In this document: one piece after another, positions 1-8,544 of the stretch
How the letters are laid out: each line of letters starts with the position of its first letter
Position numbering within the stretch: position 1 is the stretch's first letter
Assembly: GCA_010906935.1 (NCBI GenBank)
Contig: JAAFHC010000028.1
Location: 1-41,001, forward strand
Reading direction: 5' to 3'
Source of the DNA: Gelidibacter sp.
Lineage (GTDB): Bacteria > Bacteroidota > Bacteroidia > Flavobacteriales > Flavobacteriaceae
Length of the DNA stretch: 41,001 bases
Program-made: the position numbers and the translations under genes
Notes under the pieces: model-generated
The model's input: only the letters and a program-made list of their open reading frames with translations
What the model was told of the DNA's origin: nothing
Database searches by the model: none

Positions 1-102
1 AATTTTGTGTTGTTAACCGATTTTGAACAATTTAAATTAGATTGTAAAGTAGAAAAAACGTTGCTAATTGAGGCGTTGGATTATTATAATTCTGAACAAT
101 AA
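1..102 (+). CDS. C-terminal end of an unidentified protein (5' end outside window)
   Basis: Frame 1 is open from the first base to a TAA at 100-102 and gives 33 residues, ending in EALDYYNSEQ. The only evidence that it is coding is that it is open to the window edge and has ordinary composition. I do not recognise the family from this tail. The 125 bp that follow, up to the next gene, are AT-rich and show no clear terminator. Confidence 0.5.
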   Translation, partial: NFVLLTDFEQFKLDCKVEKTLLIEALDYYNSEQ

Positions 103-227
103 TTTTCATTTATAGCGAATTTATTTTTTATTTTTCTATTTATGAAACTATAAAATACCAACTTTCAACCTTAACAATAGTTGATTTTCTTTATGTTTTT
201 AAACCAATAATTGATTAAACCAATGTT

Positions 228-1103
228 ATGACAAAAGAAACTGCAATAAAATTATTTGAAGAAAAAAAAGTAAGAACTCAATGGTGTGAAGAAAAAGAAC
301 AATGGTATTTTTCTGTAATTGATGTCATTGAGGTTTTGACTGGAAGTACCATTCCTAAAAGATATTGGAGCGACTTAAAAAAGAAGTTAACCAAAGAAGG
401 AAGTGAGTTGTACGAAAAAATCGTACAACTGAAATTTGAAGTCGCAGATGGTAAAAAATATGCAACAGACTGTTTAGATACAAAGGATTTACTTCGCTTA
501 ATCCAATCCATTCCCTCCCCTAAAGCTGAGCCTTTTAAACTTTGGTTAGCCAAGGTAGCAAGTGAACGCTTAGAAGAAATGCAAGACCCGGAACTGAGTA
601 TTGACAGGGCTTTAAAGCAATATTTACATTTGGGTTATTCAGAAAATTGGATTAACCAACGACTCAAAAGCATAGAAATACGCAAGGAGTTAACTGATGA
701 ATGGAAAAAGAGAGGACTGAAAGAAGGCGTGCAATTTGCAACTTTAACAGATATTATCACCAAAGCTTGGGCTGACAAAACTACCAAAGAATATAAAATT
801 CTTAAAGGCTTAAAAAAAGAAAACCTTCGAGATAATATGACCAATACTGAATTGATTTTGAATATGCTGGCAGAAGCCTCTACGAAAGATATTTCGCAAG
901 CTGTAAATCCGGAAACTTTTGATGAAAGTAAAAAGGTAGCAAAACAAGGCGGAAATGTTGCCAAAGTAGCACTTAAAGAGTTGGAAGCAAAAACCGGCAA
1001 AAAGGTTGTTTCCACAACTAATGCAAAAATGACATTAAAAGAAAATGTCATCCAAAAAATAAGCACGAAAAAAACAATTCAAAATAATAATGAAACCGAA
1101 TAG
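228..1103 (+). CDS. Bro-N domain protein, DinD-like (DNA-damage-inducible protein D / phage antirepressor family)
   Basis: A 291-residue soluble protein. Residues 1-110 look like a Bro-N domain, with the motif WYFSVIDVIEVLTGS near residue 27 and a Trp/Lys-rich helix after it. The C-terminal half resembles E. coli DinD: a segment GLKKENLRDNMTNTELILNM near residue 195 is followed by a Gly-rich stretch and EAKTGKKVVS. DinD is LexA-regulated in E. coli and inhibits RecA filament reactions. Bro-N proteins are also common as phage antirepressors. No phage or restriction genes flank it here, and the next gene is convergent. Family assignment is from recall of motifs, and the biological role in this organism is unknown. 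Confidence 0.75.
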   Translation: MTKETAIKLFEEKKVRTQWCEEKEQWYFSVIDVIEVLTGSTIPKRYWSDLKKKLTKEGSELYEKIVQLKFEVADGKKYATDCLDTKDLLRLIQSIPSPKAEPFKLWLAKVASERLEEMQDPELSIDRALKQYLHLGYSENWINQRLKSIEIRKELTDEWKKRGLKEGVQFATLTDIITKAWADKTTKEYKILKGLKKENLRDNMTNTELILNMLAEASTKDISQAVNPETFDESKKVAKQGGNVAKVALKELEAKTGKKVVSTTNAKMTLKENVIQKISTKKTIQNNNETE

Positions 1104-1205
1104 CTATTTCGTAAAGATTATTTCTAATGGATTTGTTTAAAAATTAACAGTTCACGAATTGAAAATTTGCACAATCGGCAAACTTAATCCCACACCTAAA
1201 ATAAG

Positions 1206-2339
1206 CTAACAACAATCAACAAGTACTTCTTTGTAAACCTCTTTATATTTTGGTAAAACATTTTCTAAGCTGAATTGTTTTGCCTGAGCTAAGGCGTTTT
1301 GTTTGAATTGTTGGAGCCGGTTTGTATCCTCCAAAATATAAATTCCGTTTTTTGCCATATCGTCTGTATCGCCAACATTGCTTAAAAATCCGGTAACACC
1401 TTGGATGTTAACTTCTGGCAAACCACCTGAATTTGTTGAAATTACCGGTGTTCTCGCCGCCATGGCTTCCAATGCAGCTAATCCAAAACTTTCTGTTTCT
1501 GAAGGCAATAAAAACAAATCGGAATAACAAAGTAATTTATTCACTTCATTGCTATTTCCTAAAAATATAACTTTGCCTAAAATTCCTAATTTTCTAGCTT
1601 GATGCTCAATATTTTCTCTATCGGGACCTTCTCCTACAATTAATAATTTCGATGGGATTTCCTTCTGAATTTTGTAAAAAACAGTAATAACATCTGATGC
1701 CCTTTTTACTGGGCGCAAATTACTTACATGCGTTATAATGCGTTCATTTTCATTTGCAATGGTATGACGTAAACATTCTTCTGAATGAATTTCAGGATAT
1801 TTTTCAAAATCGATGAAATTATAAATTACTTTTATTTCTTTTGTGATGTTAAAAAGTCTCAGGGTATCTTTACGTAAACTTTCTGATACTGTGGTCACTA
1901 CGTCAGAATTATTAATGCTAAATTCGACGGCTGGTTTATAATTTGGATGACTTCCAACTAAAGTGATGTCGGTTCCGTGCAATGTTGTGACAACTTTTAT
2001 ATCAATTCCTTTTTCCTTCAACATTTGTTTCGCCATATAAGCTGCATAAGCATGCGGAATTGCGTAGTGAACGTGTAATATTTCTAAATTATACAATTCC
2101 ACCACTTCTACAATTTTACTGGACAATGCCAATTCATAAGGTTGAAAATGAAATAAAGGGTATTCTTCCACAAAAACTTCGTGAAAATGAATATTATTGG
2201 AAAGGAAATCGAGCCTAACAGGCTGTTTATAGGTTATAAAATGAACTTGATTCCCCCTTTGTGCCAGCGCCATTCCTAATTCTGTAGCAACTACGCCACT
2301 TCCACCAAATGTTGGATAACAAACAATGCCTATTTTCAT
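1206..2339 (-). CDS. bshA: N-acetyl-alpha-D-glucosaminyl L-malate synthase (bacillithiol biosynthesis), GT4
   Basis: A 377-residue glycosyltransferase of GT family 4. BshA transfers GlcNAc from UDP-GlcNAc to L-malate, the first step of bacillithiol synthesis in the cytoplasm. The N-terminus MKIGIVCYPTFGGSGVVATE is the typical BshA start, with the glycine loop for the acceptor/nucleotide. LHGTDITLVGSHP near residue 125, LLIVGEGPDRENIE near 233 and the EX7E motif in ETESFGLAALEAMA near 283 complete the two Rossmann-like halves. Length matches the family. It lies 87 bp downstream of the transketolase subunit on the same strand, and the gap contains a repeat. The bshB and bshC genes are not in the window. 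Identification is strong from family motifs. Confidence 0.93.
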   Translation of the reverse strand: MKIGIVCYPTFGGSGVVATELGMALAQRGNQVHFITYKQPVRLDFLSNNIHFHEVFVEEYPLFHFQPYELALSSKIVEVVELYNLEILHVHYAIPHAYAAYMAKQMLKEKGIDIKVVTTLHGTDITLVGSHPNYKPAVEFSINNSDVVTTVSESLRKDTLRLFNITKEIKVIYNFIDFEKYPEIHSEECLRHTIANENERIITHVSNLRPVKRASDVITVFYKIQKEIPSKLLIVGEGPDRENIEHQARKLGILGKVIFLGNSNEVNKLLCYSDLFLLPSETESFGLAALEAMAARTPVISTNSGGLPEVNIQGVTGFLSNVGDTDDMAKNGIYILEDTNRLQQFKQNALAQAKQFSLENVLPKYKEVYKEVLVDCC

Positions 2340-2377
2340 ATTTTAAATTATAATGAAAAATTAAAAATTGATAAAAA

Positions 2378-2427
2378 AACTTTTAACTTTTAACTTTTTT
2401 AATTCCCCTTTTGGGGGCTAGGGAGCC
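2378..2427. repeat. Short tandem A/T repeat plus GGGG/CCCC hairpin remnant
   Basis: Positions 2378-2400 carry AACTTTTAACTTTTAAC repeats of a 7-bp unit, followed by TTCCCCTTTTGGGGGCTAGGG, which can fold as CCCC-TTTT-GGGG. The same 7-mer array occurs at 8511-8540. Such arrays are typical intergenic junk repeats of flavobacterial chromosomes. This one sits exactly where the second transketolase subunit gene would be expected. Confidence 0.6.
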
Positions 2428-3272
2428 TAGTAATCCCCTAATGTTTTTGGATTTTGGTTTAATGCAATTTCCAATTGTGCATCATTAGGCGCTTTTCCGT
2501 GCCAGGCGTGGGTGTGCATCATAAAATCTACACCATTTCCCATTACGGTATGCAATAAAATACACACTGGTTTTCCTTTTCCTGTCAAAGATTTTGCTTT
2601 TGCCAAACCTTTTTTAATACTTTCAATATCATTTCCTTTTTCAACATCCAACACTATCCAGCCAAAAGCTTCAAATTTGGCTTTTAAGCTACCCAAAGGT
2701 AATACATCATCCGTTGCACCATCAATTTGTTGTCCGTTATAATCTATTGTTGCAATATAATTGTCTACTTTTTTACCTGCGGCATACATCGCAGCTTCCC
2801 AAATTTGTCCTTCTTGCATTTCGCCGTCTCCGTGCAATGAATAAATTAATTTTGAATCTCCGTCCAATTTTTTTGCCTGTGCAGCACCAATGGCAACGCT
2901 CATTCCTTGTCCTAAAGAACCCGATGAAATACGGATTCCCGGCAATTCATCGTGAGTTGTTGGATGTCCTTGTAAACGTGAATTTAATTTTCTGAAAGTT
3001 GCCAATTCACTCACCGGAAAAAATCCGCTTCGTGCTAAAACACTGTAAAAAACCGGTGAAATATGTCCATTCGACAAAAAGAATAAATCTTCATTTTTTC
3101 CATCCATAGTGAAATTGGTGGAATAATCCATAACTTCTTGGTATAAAACCGTTAAAAACTCATTACATCCCAAAGATCCTCCTGGATGGCCAGAATTTAC
3201 GGCATGCACCATTCGAACGATATCTCTTCTTACCTGTTGTGCAAAATCCTGCAATTGTTGTGTTGTTGGCAT
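2427..3272 (-). CDS. Transketolase, N-terminal (thiamine-diphosphate-binding) subunit
   Basis: A 281-residue protein covering only the N-terminal ThDP-binding half of transketolase, which moves two-carbon ketol units in the pentose phosphate pathway. Visible signatures are VNSGHPGGSLG near residue 25, LSNGHISPVFYS near 67, SSGSLGQGMSVAIG near 115, and the ThDP/Mg motif GDGEMQEGQIWEA near 148 with the downstream N of IDYNGQ. In many Bacteroidota transketolase is encoded as two adjacent genes, N then C. Here the next gene on the strand is bshA, so the C-terminal (pyrimidine-binding) partner must be elsewhere or missing. A TAnnTTTG-type -7 element lies at 3305-3298, but no clear TTG partner was seen. 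Confidence 0.93.
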   Translation of the reverse strand: MPTTQQLQDFAQQVRRDIVRMVHAVNSGHPGGSLGCNEFLTVLYQEVMDYSTNFTMDGKNEDLFFLSNGHISPVFYSVLARSGFFPVSELATFRKLNSRLQGHPTTHDELPGIRISSGSLGQGMSVAIGAAQAKKLDGDSKLIYSLHGDGEMQEGQIWEAAMYAAGKKVDNYIATIDYNGQQIDGATDDVLPLGSLKAKFEAFGWIVLDVEKGNDIESIKKGLAKAKSLTGKGKPVCILLHTVMGNGVDFMMHTHAWHGKAPNDAQLEIALNQNPKTLGDY

Positions 3273-3363
3273 TTATTGAAATTTAATTTTAAGGGTACAA
3301 AAATACTGTTTTTGAATTTTGAATCACTGAAATTATAAAAAAATTATTGTGCTGTTATTAACA

Positions 3364-4677
3364 TCACGTTTTTTGATTTTTCTTTTTCGCAGCAGGAAAT
3401 AACACATTATTTAAAATCAATCGGTATCCTGGTGAATTTGGATACAAAGAAAGTTCTGTTTTTGGGTCTCCAACTTTATGTTGGTAATCTTCTGGATCGT
3501 GCCCGCCGTAAAAAGTAAACATTCCTTTTCCTTTTACCCCATGAATATAACGTGCTTCTCTATTTGATTTGTTTTCTCCCATAACCAACACGCTTGATTT
3601 TATGGTTGACCTGTCGAATGAAGTTGTTTGCCCCATAAAACCTTTAATTAATTGCGTGTGATTTTGGCACAACATGGTAGGAATCGGATCCCATTTTGCT
3701 GAATATTCCTGCAATGAAAAATAATCGGATGTGCGCGTTATTTGTCTTTTTTGGGTCATATCAATGGAAGAAAATTCATATTCAACCGGATTTCTAACCA
3801 ACGAAAAATCTTTAAATGCAAATGTTTTGTTGAAATCTATTTTTTGCTGATAATCAATTTCAGTAGGATCTCCATCAAACATGGTTTCACAAATATCAAG
3901 GCCTTCTGCGGCAAGCGCAATATCAAAACTATCCGTGGCAGAGCACATGGCAAACATAAATCCGCCGCCCACAACAAAATCCCTTATTTTTAAAGAAACT
4001 GCCAATTTTTCTTCTGAAACTTTTTTAAAGCCCAGTTTTTTTGCCAATTCTTCGGCTTCTTTTTTTTGCTCAATGTACCAAGGCGCTGTTCTGTAAGCGC
4101 CGTAAAATTTGCCAAACTGACCTGTAAAATCTTCGTGATGCAAATGCAACCATTCATACAAAACCAATTTCTCTTCTAAAACTTCTTCATCATAAATTAC
4201 ATCAAAAGGAATTTCGGCATAAGTAAGCACCAAGGTTACAGCATCATCCCAAGGCAAACTTGTTTTTGGCGAATAAACCGCTATTTTAGGCGCCTTTTCA
4301 AGTGTAACTGCCTCCATATTTTGAGAAGGGCTGCTTATTTCTTCCAAAATTTTAGCAGCTTCCGTATCTGAAATAATATTAAAAGTAACGCCTCTTATTT
4401 TACATTCATTTCGTGTAGCTTCATTGTCTTCCAACAAAAAAGAACCGCCTTGGTAATTCAATAACCATTTGGCCGTGTTTCCTTTTTGAAGCGACCAATA
4501 GGTAATTCCATAGGCTTTTAAATGATTTGTTTGTGAAACATCATCCATAGGAATTAATATAAATGATGCAAATGCGGAATTAAAAAAAAGCAAAAATATT
4601 GCTATCAATGCTTTTTTTATGATTGAGAATCGATAAATTTTTGATTTAAAACACACATATTTAGAATGGAACATCAT
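3364..4677 (-). CDS. Exported protein of the Bacteroidota family often labelled 'asparagine synthetase B'
   Basis: The chosen start is the ATG pair at 4677/4674, overlapping the dnaB stop by up to 17 bp. The open frame extends to 4725, and a GTG at 4656 is an alternative. A hydrophobic stretch ALIAIFLLFFNSAFA, followed by SFILIPMD, is a signal peptide, so the product is probably periplasmic. No glutamine-amidotransferase type 2 N-terminus (Cys2) and no AsnB ATP pyrophosphatase motif (SGGxDS) is visible, so the common database name looks wrong. The segment VVGGGFMFAMCSATDSFD resembles the nucleophile elbow of class I amidotransferase-like (flavodoxin-like) folds, with Cys near residue 245. The C-terminus ends in YGGHDPEDYQHKVGDP and a Lys-rich tail. 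Gene order after dnaB is familiar for flavobacteria. Enzymatic role unknown. Confidence 0.75.
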   Translation of the reverse strand: MMFHSKYVCFKSKIYRFSIIKKALIAIFLLFFNSAFASFILIPMDDVSQTNHLKAYGITYWSLQKGNTAKWLLNYQGGSFLLEDNEATRNECKIRGVTFNIISDTEAAKILEEISSPSQNMEAVTLEKAPKIAVYSPKTSLPWDDAVTLVLTYAEIPFDVIYDEEVLEEKLVLYEWLHLHHEDFTGQFGKFYGAYRTAPWYIEQKKEAEELAKKLGFKKVSEEKLAVSLKIRDFVVGGGFMFAMCSATDSFDIALAAEGLDICETMFDGDPTEIDYQQKIDFNKTFAFKDFSLVRNPVEYEFSSIDMTQKRQITRTSDYFSLQEYSAKWDPIPTMLCQNHTQLIKGFMGQTTSFDRSTIKSSVLVMGENKSNREARYIHGVKGKGMFTFYGGHDPEDYQHKVGDPKTELSLYPNSPGYRLILNNVLFPAAKKKNQKT

Positions 4678-6184
4678 CTTCGTCATAATTACTGGGCGCA
4701 TCAAAAGCCTCTTCAGTACTTGCAAAATTTCGTTGTGGAATGGCGTTGTTCATTTTAGAATGAAATTCACTTGCATTGCCATCATCTAAATTGCTAAATT
4801 GCGCTAAATGAGCCGTAAATTTAAGTCGGATATTGTCTAAACCACCATTTCTGTGTTTGGCCACAATAAATTCTGCCTGACCTTCACATGGTGATCTTTC
4901 TTCATCATCCCACTCTGTAAGTCCGTAATATTCAGGACGATAAATAAATGTCACAATATCAGCATCTTGCTCAATAGCACCAGATTCGCGTAAATCCGAC
5001 AATAAAGGTCTTTTGCTTCCTCCACGAGTTTCAACAGCACGCGATAATTGCGAAAGTGCAATTACGGGAATATTTAATTCTTTGGCCAATGCCTTTAAAT
5101 TTCGTGAAATGGTTGAAATTTCCTGTTCACGATTTCCGCCACCTTTTTGCGCAGTTCCAGCAGTCATTAACTGCAAATAGTCAATAATAATAATTTTTAT
5201 TCCGTGTTGTGATGCCAAACGACGTGCTTTTGCACGCAAATCGAAAATAGACAACGACGGAGAGTCATCAATAAAAATAGGCGCTTTTGATAAATTTTTA
5301 ACTTTTACGTTTAACTGTTCCCATTCATGAGGTTCTAAATTTCCTTTTCTTAATTTTCCTGAAGAAATTCCTGTTTCACTGGAAATCATACGCGTAATTA
5401 ATTGTACGGATGACATTTCCAATGAAAAAATGGCGACTGGTTGATCAAAATCTATGGCCATATTTTTTGCCATCGACATCACAAAAGCCGTTTTTCCCAT
5501 ACCTGGACGTGCAGCTAAAATTACCAAATCTTGTGGTTGCCAACCAGAAGTAAGCTCATCTAAACGGGTAAAACCGGTTGCAGCGCCGCTCATTCCCTGT
5601 TTGTTTCCTATTTCTTGGATCTTTTTTATTGCTTGTGCAACAAGTCCTTCAGATGTTTCAGATCCCTTTTTTAAATTTCCTTGGGTAACCTCAAACAATT
5701 TTGTTTCGGCATCATCCAATAAATCAAAAACATCAATGGTTTCATCGTAAGCTTCTTCAATAATTTCTGATGAAATGGTGATTAATTTTCGCTGAATAAA
5801 TTTTTGAAGAATGATACGAGCGTGAAATTCAATATGGGCTGAAGAAGCCACTTTTTGGGTTAAACGAACCAAATAAAAATCCCCGCCAACAGCCTCTAAA
5901 TTATTGGTTTTTCGCAACTGATTTGCAACAGTCAATAAATCGGTAGGTTCAGAGTTCTTAAATAAAGAAAATATGGCTTCATAAATTAATTGGTGTGCTT
6001 CTTTGTAAAAAACTTCAGGATGTAAAATATCAATAACGTCGTCAACACCCTTTTTGTCAATCATCATGGCTCCCAAAACGGCTTCTTCCAAATCCAGCGC
6101 CTGAGGCGGAATTTTACCTTTCTCAAGGCTAATAATAGTGCTTTTTTTGGGCTTAAAGGATTGTACTGGTTGCAAATTTTTCAC
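4661..6184 (-). CDS. dnaB: Replicative DNA helicase DnaB
   Basis: A 507-residue hexameric helicase that unwinds DNA ahead of the replisome and recruits primase. Residues 25-125 form the N-terminal DnaB domain (PPQALDLEEAVLGAMMID), followed by a linker and the RecA-like domain. Walker A is RPGMGKT at 226-232, Walker B lies in IKIIIIDYLQLM, and LSQLSRAVETR and the Gln/Arg switch region SDLRESGAIEQDADIV are all present. The acidic C-terminus ends DEDDVPF. Length is normal and no intein is present. The following exported-protein gene overlaps its stop, so the two are probably translated from one transcript. The 291 bp upstream (6185-6475) separate it from a divergent DUF3810 gene and contain only AT-rich DNA. 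Confidence 0.97.
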   Translation of the reverse strand: MKNLQPVQSFKPKKSTIISLEKGKIPPQALDLEEAVLGAMMIDKKGVDDVIDILHPEVFYKEAHQLIYEAIFSLFKNSEPTDLLTVANQLRKTNNLEAVGGDFYLVRLTQKVASSAHIEFHARIILQKFIQRKLITISSEIIEEAYDETIDVFDLLDDAETKLFEVTQGNLKKGSETSEGLVAQAIKKIQEIGNKQGMSGAATGFTRLDELTSGWQPQDLVILAARPGMGKTAFVMSMAKNMAIDFDQPVAIFSLEMSSVQLITRMISSETGISSGKLRKGNLEPHEWEQLNVKVKNLSKAPIFIDDSPSLSIFDLRAKARRLASQHGIKIIIIDYLQLMTAGTAQKGGGNREQEISTISRNLKALAKELNIPVIALSQLSRAVETRGGSKRPLLSDLRESGAIEQDADIVTFIYRPEYYGLTEWDDEERSPCEGQAEFIVAKHRNGGLDNIRLKFTAHLAQFSNLDDGNASEFHSKMNNAIPQRNFASTEEAFDAPSNYDEDDVPF

Positions 6185-6475
6185 TTGTTTGATACTTTAT
6201 ATATGTTCGTTAATCAATATTTTATTGCTTGGTAAGTTATAATAATCCCTTAATATACATCTTTTTTTTTCATAAAAATCAATTACATTTTTAATTTTAC
6301 GAAATACATGAATTTTATAATTAGCAATCTTTATTAAGGCAAATGTAATTTTTATAACACAATTTTAGGTTGAATTTTTAATTATATTTTTAAACATATT
6401 TTGTTAACAAGTAACTAATTTGTTAATAACTATTTAATCGCCAATTTCTGACAAAATATTGCTTATTTTTGAACC

Positions 6476-7549
6476 ATGAATACCAAAAAAACGTATAAAA
6501 TTCTTACGATACTGTTGATTATGCAATGGGCTTTTCTTCGAATTATTGCCCAATTTCCTGCCGAAATCGAAAAATATTATTCTAACGGACTTTATATTTA
6601 CATTTCTAAATTTTTAAATCTGCTCTTCGGATGGATTCCTTTTTCAGTTGGAGATATTTTGTATGCTTTATTGGTTATTGTCATCATTAAAAATATTTTC
6701 ACTGCTATAAAAAATAAAAAACTTCACTTTAAAAATACCTTATTTAAAATTGGCGGATTTATTTCCATACTGTTTTTCATTTTTCATTTAAATTGGGGAT
6801 TAAATTATTTCAGACAACCGGTTTACAAAATCCTAAATTTTGAAAATGAAAAATATACCACCAATGAATTGGTCGATTTTACGAAAAAACTGATTGTAAA
6901 AATAAATAAGGTACAGCTTTCAATCACTAAAAACGATACCTTAATTGTAGAAAACGAGAAAAATAAACCGGAAATTCAAGAAATTTCCTATAGTGTTTAC
7001 AAACAATTTCAAGAAAATTATCCGCAGTTTCATCATGAAAATTTAAAGGTGAAACACTCGCTTTTCAGTTTGCCGTTAACCTATATGGGATTTGCAGGCT
7101 ATTTAAATCCGCTTACAAATGAAGCACAGGTAAATTCTTTAATTCCAAAAAACACTTATCCAATGATAGTTTGTCACGAATTGGCGCATCAAGTGGGAAT
7201 TGCATCAGAAAGTGAAGCCAATTTTATGGGGTATTTGGCGACAACAAATTCAAACGATGTTTATTTTAATTATTCAGGATATTTAATGGCTGTGCGGTTT
7301 TGTTTGTTTGAAATTTATCAAAAAGATCCCGAAAAATTTGAATTGCTTAAAATTGAATTGAATAAAGGAATCCTAAAAGATATTCAAAAAAGTGAAGCTT
7401 TCTGGGAATCTTACCAAAACTGGACCGAAAAATATTTTAAAACGTTTTACGATAGTTTTTTAAAAGCCAATAAGCAACAAGACGGGATGAAAAGCTACAA
7501 TAAAGTGGTATTGCTTTTGGTAAATTACTACAAAACCGAAGAATTATAG
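6476..7549 (+). CDS. DUF3810 family membrane protein with HExxH motif
   Basis: A 357-residue protein. Three hydrophobic segments occupy about residues 8-25, 48-70 and 85-105, and the remainder is soluble. VCHELAHQVGIASESEANF places a zincin-type HExxH at residues 234-238 with Glu residues 5-7 positions later, which could supply the third zinc ligand. The family is catalogued as DUF3810 and is restricted largely to Bacteroidota, and I know of no demonstrated activity. Membrane-anchored metallopeptidase is therefore inference. It is followed after 27 bp by the RNA methyltransferase gene, so the two may be co-transcribed. Confidence 0.85.
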   Translation: MNTKKTYKILTILLIMQWAFLRIIAQFPAEIEKYYSNGLYIYISKFLNLLFGWIPFSVGDILYALLVIVIIKNIFTAIKNKKLHFKNTLFKIGGFISILFFIFHLNWGLNYFRQPVYKILNFENEKYTTNELVDFTKKLIVKINKVQLSITKNDTLIVENEKNKPEIQEISYSVYKQFQENYPQFHHENLKVKHSLFSLPLTYMGFAGYLNPLTNEAQVNSLIPKNTYPMIVCHELAHQVGIASESEANFMGYLATTNSNDVYFNYSGYLMAVRFCLFEIYQKDPEKFELLKIELNKGILKDIQKSEAFWESYQNWTEKYFKTFYDSFLKANKQQDGMKSYNKVVLLLVNYYKTEEL

Positions 7550-7576
7550 TTAATAAACACTTATTTTTGCAGGCTT

Positions 7577-8392
7577 ATGCACAAACAAATAACCAGCATT
7601 CAAAATTCATACATAAAAGAGCTTGTTCAGCTTAAAGAAAAATCGCGTTTACGCAAGCAAACACAAACTTTTTTAATTGAAGGTTTGCGTGAAATTGCTT
7701 TGGCTATTCAGGGAAATTATGCCATTCAAACCATTTTGGCCGCCACTTCAGTTGTTCAAGAAAGCGAAATTGAAAAATTAATAAATGCTGTGGATTATCC
7801 AATTGAAGTGATTGAAATTTCTAAAGAAGTTTATCAAAAATTGGCCTTGCGTGAGTCTACCGAAGGTATTATGGCTGTGGCAGAAAGCAAGGATTTCTCG
7901 CTGAAATCAATAAAATTTAAAAATAAAAATCCGTTAATTTTAGTTGCGGAAGCTCCAGAAAAACCAGGAAATATTGGGGCACTTTTGAGAACTGCAGATG
8001 CGGCCGGATTAGATGCGGTGCTGATTGCCAATCCGAAAACCGATATTTACAATCCAAATATCATTCGCACAAGTATTGGCTGTGTTTTCACAACGCAAAT
8101 AGCGACTGGGACAACTTCAGAAATTATTTCATTTTTAAAGGAACATAACGTCAATTTGTATGCAGCTGCATTAACCGCATCTGTGGAATATCAAACCATA
8201 GATTATACAAAACCCAGCGCCATCATTGTGGGAACAGAAGCCACTGGAGTAACAGAAGAATGGTTGCAAAGCACTTCAAAAAACATCATCATTCCTATGC
8301 GAGGAGCCATAGATTCCATGAACGTTTCCGTAAGCGCAGCCATCATTTTGTTTGAAGCGTTAAGACAGAGGCAATTACCAATTAATATTTGA
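7577..8392 (+). CDS. TrmH/SpoU family RNA 2'-O-methyltransferase
   Basis: A 271-residue SPOUT-class methyltransferase. Residues 1-90 form a substrate-binding N-domain starting ITSIQNSYIKELVQLKEKSR, as in YsgA/RlmB-like enzymes. The knotted catalytic domain shows motif 1 EKPGNIGALLRTADAAG near residue 131, motif 2 IIVGTEATGV near 215 and motif 3 MNVSVSAAIILFEALRQ near 246. These are the S-adenosylmethionine-binding trefoil-knot elements. The substrate nucleotide (rRNA or tRNA) cannot be told from sequence. The gene is followed by about 150 bp of AT-rich DNA ending in a 7-bp tandem repeat. Confidence 0.93.
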   Translation: MHKQITSIQNSYIKELVQLKEKSRLRKQTQTFLIEGLREIALAIQGNYAIQTILAATSVVQESEIEKLINAVDYPIEVIEISKEVYQKLALRESTEGIMAVAESKDFSLKSIKFKNKNPLILVAEAPEKPGNIGALLRTADAAGLDAVLIANPKTDIYNPNIIRTSIGCVFTTQIATGTTSEIISFLKEHNVNLYAAALTASVEYQTIDYTKPSAIIVGTEATGVTEEWLQSTSKNIIIPMRGAIDSMNVSVSAAIILFEALRQRQLPINI

Positions 8393-8510
8393 TTACACAC
8401 ATGCGGGATGATCATTGATAATTTTTAATGTAAAAAATAGAATAAAGAAAAGAGAACCAAGACAAAATCTCAATTTCAAGAATAAAAATAACAATTATCT
8501 ATGAAATCTC

Positions 8511-8540
8511 AACTTTTAACTTTTAACTTTTAACTTTTTT
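8511..8540. repeat. Tandem 7-bp repeat (CTTTTAA units)
   Basis: About four copies of the 7-mer CTTTTAA run from 8511 to 8540 and end 4 bp before the start codon of the M48 protease gene. A two-to-three copy version lies at 2378-2400. The array lies in the region where ribosome binding and leader RNA of the protease gene would be, so copy number could affect expression. That effect is inference. Confidence 0.7.
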
Positions 8541-8544
8541 AAGG

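Noticed and set aside
635-1066. 143-codon minus-strand ORF opposite the DinD-like gene
   Set aside because: It is a shadow of the well-supported plus-strand gene, with composition typical of antisense AT-rich reading.
6464-6471. TATTTTTG matching the -7 consensus before the DUF3810 gene
   Set aside because: It ends only 4 bp before the start codon, so the transcript would begin inside the coding region, and no TTG lies at the right distance.
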